Of a stretch of 64,000 nt of DNA, positions 53,981 through 61,761 are shown piece by piece; the first letter of the stretch is position 1, and every line of letters begins with the position of its first letter. Below the pieces are notes generated by a model. That model had not been told where the DNA came from and ran no database searches. It saw only the letters and a list, made by a program, of their open reading frames with translations. Made by a program: the position numbers and the translations under genes. Source of the DNA: Ereboglobus sp. PH5-10 (GTDB lineage Bacteria > Verrucomicrobiota > Verrucomicrobiia > Opitutales > Opitutaceae); the NCBI RefSeq assembly GCF_029504735.1, contig NZ_JAQFIP010000002.1, positions 124,001 to 188,000 of the forward strand, written 5' to 3'.

Positions 53981-56900
53981 ATGTCAATCCACGCACACAT
54001 CATCCAAAAAACAATAAAAACGTATCCGGTCGGAAAACCCGAGCGCAACCCCATGTTCTTCGAACGGCGGGTTTATCAAGGTTCGTCGGGGCGCGTTTAT
54101 CCGGTTCCGTTTATCGACAAGGTGTTCGACGATCCGGTCGACGCGAAATACAGCGTCGCGGAATTGGAGAACGAATTTGTGCGCCTCGAAATGCTGCCGG
54201 AAATCGGCGGCAGGATTTTTCTCGGTCAGGACAAAACCAACAACGACTACGATTTTTTCTACAAGCAAACCGTCATCAAGCCCGCCCTTGTCGGGCTCGC
54301 GGGGCCGTGGATTTCCGGCGGCGTGGAGTTCAACTGGCCGCAACACCACCGCCCCGGCACCTTCATGCCGACCGATATGTTTATCGAGGAAGAGGCGGAT
54401 GGCGCGCGCACGGTCTGGATGTCCGAGCACGATCCGATGCTGCGCATGAAGGGCATGCACGGCATTCGCCTGCGCCCCGGCAGTTCGCTGGTGGAGTTGC
54501 GCGCGCGTTTGTTCAATCGCACGCCCTTCATGCAGACATTCCTGTGGTGGGCAAATGTCGCGGCGCGGGTGCATGATCGCTACCAGTCTTTTTTCCCGGA
54601 GGATGTCACTTACGTGGCCGACCACGCGGTGCGCGCGATGACATCGTTTCCGATTGCGACGAGTCCGTATTACGGTGTCCGTTACCAGGACCGCCCCGGG
54701 GCCAACGACCTGACTTGGTATAAAAACATTCCCGTGCCGACCAGCTACATGGTGTGCCAGACCGCGTTCGATTTCTTCGGCGGTTTCGACTTCGAGGCGG
54801 ACGGCGGTTTTGTGCATGTGGCCGACCGCATGATTTCCCCCGGCAAAAAACAATGGACCTGGGGCAACCACCCTTTCGGTTATTCGTGGGATCGCGAGCT
54901 GACCGACGAGGGCGGCCCCTACATCGAATTGATGGCGGGCGTTTACACGGACAACCAGCCCGACTTCGCGTATCTCGCGCCCTACGAGACCAAGACATTC
55001 TCGCAATACTGGTGGCCCATCCAGAAAACCGGCCCCGTGCAAAACGCCAGCGAACGCGCCGCGCTCCGCCTCGTCGTCGGCGACGACAGGCGCATCGACG
55101 CGGCGGCGCTCGCGCCCGCGTTGCTCGACGGACGCGTCATTTTGCGCGAGGGCGGGCACACGCTCATCGACACGCGCGTCGAGCTGCGTCCGGGCCGGCC
55201 CTGGCAAAACCGCGAGCACACCATGCGCGGTGACAACCCGTCCGCGCTTGAGCTGATCCTTGAGGACGCGCGCGGCGAACGCGTGCTCGACTACCGTCCT
55301 GTTGACCGCGCCGCGCAGAAACAATCGCGCAACGTCGCAACCGAACCGCCCTCCCCCGCCGACATAACGACGGTTGATGAGCTGCGCTCCGTCGCCGAGC
55401 ATCTTGAGCAATACCGTCATTGCACGCGCGCGCCCGAGCCCTACTGGGAAGAGGCGCTCAAGCGCGATCCGGACAATGTCGCGTGCAATATCGCGCTTGG
55501 ACGCCGCCTGCTTTCGCGCGGGCTCTTTGAGAAAGCCGCCGCGCATCTCGAACGGGCCATTGCGCGGCTCACGGAGCGGCATCCGAATCCCTCGACGGGC
55601 GAGGCGCATTATTATCTCGGCCTGGCCCGCCGCTTCCAAGGCCGCCATGCCGAGGCCGCGCGCCATTTCGGCAAGGCGACATGGAACTACGAATGGCGCG
55701 CCCCCGCGCACTACGAACTCGCCGCGCTGTCGTGCCGCGACCGTCAATGGAAACGCGCGCTCGAACACTTGGAGAGCGGCCTGAAAACCAACACCGAAAA
55801 CAACAAGGCCCTCGTGTTAAAATCCATCGTGCTGCGCCGTCTCGGTGAGAACCAAAAGGCCGATGCCGTGCTGGACGCCTTGCTGAAAACCGACGCGCTC
55901 GATCATTGGGCGCGTTGCGAGCGGGCGCGCGCGATGAACGACAACACCGAGTTCCTCAAGCTGTCGCGCAACGACGCGCAGACGATCCTGGATATTGCGT
56001 TTGATTACGCCGAGGCAGGCCTGTTTGCGGAAGCGCTCGCGCTGCTTGATTTGCACGAGGCGCAACCCGTGGGCGTCAGCGCCACGCCGAATCCGATGGA
56101 GCGCTCGCAGTCGATCCGCTACACGCGCGCATGGCTGCTTGCGCAAGCCGGCGACGCCGCCGCCGCCGAGCGCGAACTCGCCGCGGCGCGCAATGCGTCG
56201 TTCGAATATTTCTTCCCCTCGCGCGTGCACGAGCAAGTCGTGCTCGAATGGGCGCTCTCGCAACCCGGCGGCGATCCGCTCGCGGCCTACGCGCTTGGCA
56301 ATTATTATTACGACAAAAAACGTCACGAGGATGCGATTTCCGTGTGGGAGCGCTGCGCCGCCTCCTCCTCGAAATGCGCGACCGCGCACCGCAACCTTGG
56401 CATCGCGTATTGGAATATTCGCAACGACGGCGACAAGGCAAAGGCCGCCTACGAGCGCGCGCTCGAAATCGATCCGAACGATCCGCGCCTGATTTACGAA
56501 TTCGACCAGCTCTTAAAAAAGCGCAACGAGCCGCTCGAAAAACGCCTCGCCTGGCTTGAGGCGCGGCGCGAGTTGGTCAACGAGCGCGACGACACATCGG
56601 TCGAGCTCGCCACGCTGTATAACCTGACCGGCCGGCCCGCCAAGGCGCTCGACCTCGTGCTCTCGCGCCGGTTCCACCCGTGGGAAGGTGGCGAGGGAAA
56701 AGTGCTGCGCGAATACACGCGGGCGCGGCTGCTGCTCGGCTGCGACGCGCTGGAACGCGGGGTCGCGGACGAGGCGCTGAAACAATTTCAACAGGCGATG
56801 GACACGCCCGACTCGCTCGGCGAGTCCTACCACCTGCTGCAAGCCAAAGCCAATGTGAATTACTGGACCGGTTGCGCGCTGCTTGCGCTCGGACAAAACG

Positions 56901-57304
56901 ACGAGGCCGCGAAACACTTCGAAATGAGCGCCGCCGAGCAGGGCGATTTCAGCGAGATGGCCGTCACCGTCCACAGCCCGCTCAGTTATTATCGCGGACT
57001 TTCGCTGCAAAAACTCGGGCGCGAGCAAGAGGCGAAAACGCAGTTCGAGGAAATGAAAAGTTTCGCAAAAATCCGCTTGGGCGAGCGCGCGAAAATCGAC
57101 TACTTCGCCACGTCGCTGCCCGACATCCTTGTGTTTGACGAAAACCTGCAAGCCCGGCGCGACGCGGAAAACCATCTCTTGATTGCGCTCGCCTGCGAAG
57201 GCCTCGGCGACGCGGCCCGGGCTCGCGAACACCTCGCGCGCACGCTCGCTTTCACAAACGCCGACGCATGGGCCGCCGACTTGAAAAACAAACTGGAAAA
57301 ATAA
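53981..57304 (+). CDS. DUF5107 and TPR repeat protein
   Basis: 1107 residues from ATG 53981. The N-terminal DUF5107 domain (about 20-330) has EFVRLEMLPEIGGRIFLGQD, GPWISGGVEFNWPQHH and the GNHPFGYSWDRELTDE segment, typical of a beta-sandwich related to aldose-1-epimerase/galactose-mutarotase folds. From about residue 450, tetratricopeptide repeats fill the rest (for example YDEAYxR-like helices at KAAAHLERAIARL and AKAAYERALEIDP). No signal peptide is visible. It leads a probable operon with a sugar porter and GH2 enzyme; such proteins are often found in carbohydrate loci and may bind or turn over oligosaccharides. Not known to be a catalyst. Confidence 0.86.
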   Translation: MSIHAHIIQKTIKTYPVGKPERNPMFFERRVYQGSSGRVYPVPFIDKVFDDPVDAKYSVAELENEFVRLEMLPEIGGRIFLGQDKTNNDYDFFYKQTVIKPALVGLAGPWISGGVEFNWPQHHRPGTFMPTDMFIEEEADGARTVWMSEHDPMLRMKGMHGIRLRPGSSLVELRARLFNRTPFMQTFLWWANVAARVHDRYQSFFPEDVTYVADHAVRAMTSFPIATSPYYGVRYQDRPGANDLTWYKNIPVPTSYMVCQTAFDFFGGFDFEADGGFVHVADRMISPGKKQWTWGNHPFGYSWDRELTDEGGPYIELMAGVYTDNQPDFAYLAPYETKTFSQYWWPIQKTGPVQNASERAALRLVVGDDRRIDAAALAPALLDGRVILREGGHTLIDTRVELRPGRPWQNREHTMRGDNPSALELILEDARGERVLDYRPVDRAAQKQSRNVATEPPSPADITTVDELRSVAEHLEQYRHCTRAPEPYWEEALKRDPDNVACNIALGRRLLSRGLFEKAAAHLERAIARLTERHPNPSTGEAHYYLGLARRFQGRHAEAARHFGKATWNYEWRAPAHYELAALSCRDRQWKRALEHLESGLKTNTENNKALVLKSIVLRRLGENQKADAVLDALLKTDALDHWARCERARAMNDNTEFLKLSRNDAQTILDIAFDYAEAGLFAEALALLDLHEAQPVGVSATPNPMERSQSIRYTRAWLLAQAGDAAAAERELAAARNASFEYFFPSRVHEQVVLEWALSQPGGDPLAAYALGNYYYDKKRHEDAISVWERCAASSSKCATAHRNLGIAYWNIRNDGDKAKAAYERALEIDPNDPRLIYEFDQLLKKRNEPLEKRLAWLEARRELVNERDDTSVELATLYNLTGRPAKALDLVLSRRFHPWEGGEGKVLREYTRARLLLGCDALERGVADEALKQFQQAMDTPDSLGESYHLLQAKANVNYWTGCALLALGQNDEAAKHFEMSAAEQGDFSEMAVTVHSPLSYYRGLSLQKLGREQEAKTQFEEMKSFAKIRLGERAKIDYFATSLPDILVFDENLQARRDAENHLLIALACEGLGDAARAREHLARTLAFTNADAWAADLKNKLEK

Positions 57305-57332
57305 CCGCACCATTAACCTCATATAAAAAACC

Positions 57333-58757
57333 ATGAATGCCAACGTCCCCGCAGGCCCCGCAGTCCCCGCGCCGAAAACCGGTTACAACCTCGCCTACGT
57401 CTGGTGCATTTCGATTGTCGTCGCGCTGGGCGGCTTGCTGTTCGGCTACGACTGGGTCGTGATCGGCGGCGCGAAGCCGTTTTTTGAACGCTATTTCCAA
57501 CTCGATAATCCCGCGCTTTCCGGCTGGGCCAACAGTTGCGCGCTCATCGGTTGCCTGGTCGGCGTCATGGTGGCCGGCATGCTCAGCGACCGCTTCGGAC
57601 GCAAACGGCTGCTGATGACGGCCGCGCTCACATTTGCGATTACCTCGATCGGCAACGCCCTCGCGCCAAACTTCACGCTGTTCATCATCTGGCGGATGCT
57701 CGGCGGCGTGGCCATTGGCCTGGCGTCGAATCTCTCGCCGCTGTATATCGCCGAGGTCGCGCCGGCGCATTTGCGCGGACGTCTCGTTTCCGTGAACCAG
57801 CTCACCATCGTGATCGGCATTTTGCTGGCGCAATTCATAAACTGGTTTCTCGTGCGCAACCTGCCCGAGGGCGCGACGAACGAGTGGATCGTTAACTCGT
57901 GGTTCGGACAGCAAGGCTGGCGCTGGATGTTCGGCCTCACCGCGGTGCCGTCGGTGCTGTTCATCATTGGCATGTTTTTTGTTCCCGAAAGCCCGCGCTG
58001 GCTCGTGACAAAGGGCCGCGTTGATGACGCCGCAAAAATCCTCGGCAAAATCGGCGGCGCGGCCTACGCGCAAACGGCGATTGGCGAGATCAACCAAACC
58101 ATCACCACCACGCGGGAAAAAATAAACTTTCGCGAACTGCTCGACCCGCGTTTGCGGGGCGTGCTCATCCTGGGCATCACGCTCGCCGTCTTTCAGCAAT
58201 GGTGCGGCATCAATGTCATATTCAATTACGCGGAGGATATTTTTAGCGCGGCGGGATATGACATTTCGACCGTGTTGAAAAACATCGCGTGGACGGGCTC
58301 GGTGAATCTCGCGTTCACGTTTGTCGCGCTCGGAACGGTGGACAAGGGCGGACGCCGTCCGCTGATGCTTTTCGGCGCGGCGGGGCTTGCGCTGATTTAC
58401 ACGGCGATGGGTTTTTGTTATTTCACCGGCGTGCAAGGCTGGCCGATGCTGCTGCTCGTGCTCGCCGCGATCGGCTGCTACGCCATGTCGCTCGGCCCCG
58501 TGACGTGGGTGGTGATTTCCGAGGTGTTCCCCAACCGCATACGCGGCGCGGCGATGGCCGTCGCCGTGGCGGCGCTGTGGGGCGCGTGCTTCGTGCTCAC
58601 CTACACGTTTCCGCTGCTCAACAGCGCGCTCGGCGCCTACGGCACCTTCTGGCTGTATGCCGCGATCTGCCTCGCCGGGTTTATTTTTATCAAAATCAAG
58701 CTGCCCGAAACAAAGGGCAAAACACTCGAGCAATTGGAAAAGGAACTGGTCGATTAA
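57333..58757 (+). CDS. Sugar porter (MFS, sugar:H+ symporter type)
   Basis: 474 residues with 12 predicted membrane helices. The sugar-porter motifs are all present: LSDRFGRKR after helix 2, PESPRWLV (helix 6 loop), GRRPLML, and PETKGKTLEQ at the C-terminus. The QQWCGINVIFNY segment in helix 7 is the usual sugar-contact region. It should import a monosaccharide, perhaps that released by the downstream GH2 enzyme. It sits 28 bases after the DUF5107-TPR gene. Confidence 0.95.
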   Translation: MNANVPAGPAVPAPKTGYNLAYVWCISIVVALGGLLFGYDWVVIGGAKPFFERYFQLDNPALSGWANSCALIGCLVGVMVAGMLSDRFGRKRLLMTAALTFAITSIGNALAPNFTLFIIWRMLGGVAIGLASNLSPLYIAEVAPAHLRGRLVSVNQLTIVIGILLAQFINWFLVRNLPEGATNEWIVNSWFGQQGWRWMFGLTAVPSVLFIIGMFFVPESPRWLVTKGRVDDAAKILGKIGGAAYAQTAIGEINQTITTTREKINFRELLDPRLRGVLILGITLAVFQQWCGINVIFNYAEDIFSAAGYDISTVLKNIAWTGSVNLAFTFVALGTVDKGGRRPLMLFGAAGLALIYTAMGFCYFTGVQGWPMLLLVLAAIGCYAMSLGPVTWVVISEVFPNRIRGAAMAVAVAALWGACFVLTYTFPLLNSALGAYGTFWLYAAICLAGFIFIKIKLPETKGKTLEQLEKELVD

Positions 58758-58795
58758 TAACACACACCACAACGAAATTTTAACCTGATTATCCC

Positions 58796-61564
58796 ATGTC
58801 AAAAAAAACAGTAATTATATTCGCCCTAATATTGATCCAGACGATTGCGGGGGCGAAGGATGAATTGTCATTGGCCGGCAAGTGGCAGGTGAGCCTGCGC
58901 CCTCCCCTGTCCGCCGACGCGGCATGGCGCGACATTCGCCTGCCCGGAACACTCGACGACGCCGGCATCGGCGAGGCGCTCGCACTAAAACCGGAGCTGA
59001 CACTGCAAGTGCTCACGCGGCTCCAGCGAAAGCACATTCACATCGGCCCCGCGTGGTATCGGCGCGATGTTGTCATTCCAGAAAACTGGCGCGGCAAACA
59101 AGTCGTGCTGGAGCTTGAGCGCGTGCTTTGGGAGTCACGGGTGTTTGTTGACGGAGTGGAAATCAGCCGCGAAGACAGCCTGAGCACGCCGCACCGGCAC
59201 GACCTCACCACCGCGCTGAAACCGGGGCGGCACGAGTTGATTTTGCAAATCGACAATTCGGAAATCCTGCCGGACTTGAGCCGCCACCACACGCGAAAAT
59301 ACCAGGCCCGCCACGACACCGCGCTGGCCCACGCCTATACAAATCACACGCAAGTGATGTGGAACGGCGCGCTCGGATTCATGCGCCTGGCCGCGATTGA
59401 ACCGGACGCCATCAAGACAATCTCGGCGCACCCGCGCGTGACGCCCGGCTTCTCGGTTCAAATCGCGCTCGCGTTCGATTCCGCCGCGGCGAAAAACAAA
59501 ACGCGCAATGCCGCGACATTCGATTTGGTGCTGCGCAACGCCGCGGGAAAACAAGTCGCCGCGGCGACAAAATCATTTCTGCCAAACAAAACGGGCGACT
59601 CGCTGGAAGCCGCGTGGACGCTACCGGAAGGCAGTGTGCGCGCATGGGACGAACTTGCGCCGCACCTCTATAAACTGGAAGTGCGCGCGCCCGGAAAATC
59701 CGGCGCGCTTGCATCGACGACTCTTGGATTTCGCGAAATCGCGGCGCAAGGCAGCGAGCTTCACGTCAACGGCAAGCGCGTCTTTTTGCGCGGCACGCTC
59801 GAGTGCGCCGTGTTTCCGCTCACCGGTTATCCGGCAACATCCGTCGCCGAGTGGAAACGCATAATCGCCACAGCCAAGGAATGGGGGCTGAATCATTTCC
59901 GCTTCCATTCGTGGTGCCCGCCCGACGCCGCGTTTCAAGCGGCCGATGAACTCGGCTTTTATCTGCAAGCCGAGTTGCCGCACTGGAGCCTCTTGGTCGG
60001 ACAAAACAAGAAGTCTTGGAATTATCTAAACGAGGAGGCGCGGCGCATATTGACCGCCTATGGAAACCATCCCTCGTTCGTGCTCATGTCGCTCGGCAAT
60101 GAACTGCAAGGCGATCTGGATTTGTTGAACAAGCTGGTCGGGGAACTGCGCGCGGAGGATTCGCGCCGGCTTTACACAACGACCTCGTTCACATTCAAAA
60201 AGGGGCACGGACGCTCGCCCGAACCGCAGGATGAGTTCTTCATCACACAATACACAAAGGACGGCTGGGTTCGCGGGCAGGGGGTGTTTAATGAAAAACC
60301 GCCCTCCTTTGACAATGACTACAGTCATGCCGCAAAGAATATAAAAGTGCCGATCATCACGCACGAAATCGGACAATATTCGGTTTATCCCGATCTCGCC
60401 GAAATCAAAAAATACAAGGGCAACCTCGTGCCGTTAAATTTCATCGCCGTGCAAAACGACTTGAAGGCAAAGGGACTCTTGAAACTGGCGGACAAGTTCA
60501 CCGAGGCCACGGGCAGATTTGCCACCCTGCTCTACAAGGAGGAAATTGAGCGCGCCCTGCGCACGCCCGAGTTCGACGGATTCCAGTTGTTGGGATTGCA
60601 GGATTTCCCGGGCCAGGGCACCGCGCTTGTCGGCATGGTGAACGTGTTTTGGGAGGGAAAACGCTTTATAAAATCGTCCGAGTTTCGCGAGTTTTGCAGC
60701 GCCACCGTGCCACTCGCCCGCCTGCCGAAGGCAGTTTATGAACGCGGCGAAACCGTGAGCGCCGCCATACAAGTGGCAAATTATGGAAATGATATAAACC
60801 CAGCTGTCATCAAATGGCGCGTCAAGGATCAGGCGGGAAAACAGATCGCGTCGGGACAATTTGATAAACAGGAAATCGCATCCGGCGGCACAGTGGATTG
60901 CGGTCGGATTTCGGTTGCAATTCCAGGCAGCGGTCCCGCGGCGCGCTGGACACTCGAAGTGACAATCGACGGCACGCCATATCGCAACCATTGGAACCTG
61001 TGGGTCTATCCGAAGGAAACAACACCCGTGCCGGAAAACGTCACCTATACAAGAACACTCGGCGAGGCATTGACCGCCCTGTCCGCTGGCAAGAAAGTGC
61101 TCTTCAATCCACCCGTCGCGCAAACCAAGGGCATCGATGGGAAATTCGTTCCCGTTTTCTGGAGCCCGGTGCATTTCCCCGAGCAACCCGGCACGATGGG
61201 CATGTTGTGCGACCCGAAACATCCGGCGCTGAAAAATTTCCCGACCGGGGAGCACTCCGACTGGCAATGGTGGGATCTGGCGTTGAAATCAAAAAGCGTG
61301 CGAATCGACGGCCTCTCCGTGACGCCAATTGTGCGGGTGATTGACAATTTCGCCCGCAACCACTCGCTCGCCGCCGTGTTCGAGGCGCGCATCGGAAACG
61401 GACGCCTGCTATTCTGCACCATCGACCTGGACGCCGACCTGCAAACCCGCCCGCCCGCGCGCCAGCTGCGCAACAGCATACTGGGCTACATGGCCGGCGA
61501 TTCCTTTAATCCCAAAACCGAAATGAAACCGGACGAACTCGGCGAAATGATTTTGAGCAACTAG
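58796..61564 (+). CDS. Exported glycoside hydrolase family 2
   Basis: 922 residues with a signal peptide (MSKKTVIIFALILIQTIAG). GH2 sugar-binding, immunoglobulin-like and barrel domains follow. The barrel shows NHFRFHSWCPPDAAFQAADELG and LMSLGNELQGD, where E436 is the acid/base. E524 in THEIGQYSVYPD is the likely nucleophile. Similar enzymes act on beta-galactosides, glucuronides or mannosides; the specificity cannot be read. The C-terminus is a further beta-rich region (about 700-910). Gene is 38 bases after the sugar porter, probably in the same operon. Confidence 0.9.
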   Translation: MSKKTVIIFALILIQTIAGAKDELSLAGKWQVSLRPPLSADAAWRDIRLPGTLDDAGIGEALALKPELTLQVLTRLQRKHIHIGPAWYRRDVVIPENWRGKQVVLELERVLWESRVFVDGVEISREDSLSTPHRHDLTTALKPGRHELILQIDNSEILPDLSRHHTRKYQARHDTALAHAYTNHTQVMWNGALGFMRLAAIEPDAIKTISAHPRVTPGFSVQIALAFDSAAAKNKTRNAATFDLVLRNAAGKQVAAATKSFLPNKTGDSLEAAWTLPEGSVRAWDELAPHLYKLEVRAPGKSGALASTTLGFREIAAQGSELHVNGKRVFLRGTLECAVFPLTGYPATSVAEWKRIIATAKEWGLNHFRFHSWCPPDAAFQAADELGFYLQAELPHWSLLVGQNKKSWNYLNEEARRILTAYGNHPSFVLMSLGNELQGDLDLLNKLVGELRAEDSRRLYTTTSFTFKKGHGRSPEPQDEFFITQYTKDGWVRGQGVFNEKPPSFDNDYSHAAKNIKVPIITHEIGQYSVYPDLAEIKKYKGNLVPLNFIAVQNDLKAKGLLKLADKFTEATGRFATLLYKEEIERALRTPEFDGFQLLGLQDFPGQGTALVGMVNVFWEGKRFIKSSEFREFCSATVPLARLPKAVYERGETVSAAIQVANYGNDINPAVIKWRVKDQAGKQIASGQFDKQEIASGGTVDCGRISVAIPGSGPAARWTLEVTIDGTPYRNHWNLWVYPKETTPVPENVTYTRTLGEALTALSAGKKVLFNPPVAQTKGIDGKFVPVFWSPVHFPEQPGTMGMLCDPKHPALKNFPTGEHSDWQWWDLALKSKSVRIDGLSVTPIVRVIDNFARNHSLAAVFEARIGNGRLLFCTIDLDADLQTRPPARQLRNSILGYMAGDSFNPKTEMKPDELGEMILSN

Positions 61565-61687
61565 CGCATTTATATAAAGAGTGCGGTCGTGTTTGACATT
61601 CAACAAACCTCGGCGCGCCCGCCCTGCCCTTCAACAACCAAAACTAAATCGTGGATGGCAGGGGTTGGTCCGTGGCATTTGAGACGC

Positions 61688-61720
61688 GCCCTTCGCCATG
61701 TGGAATTATAAGCGAAGGGC
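61688..61720. terminator. Intergenic hairpin between GH2 and autotransporter genes
   Basis: A perfect 9-base stem, GCCCTTCGC (61688-61696) with GCGAAGGGC (61712-61720), 15-base loop. It lies between convergent genes. No U tract follows on either strand, so it may be a Rho-dependent or attenuating structure. Confidence 0.4.
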
Positions 61721-61761
61721 GGACGCCAGTGCTCGTGTTTGTGTTAAGCGCGCGTTGTGTC

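Noticed and set aside
53984-55768. 594-residue minus-strand frame opposite the DUF5107-TPR gene
   Set aside because: No family signature; composition is that of a shadow frame, while the plus strand shows DUF5107 and TPR motifs throughout.
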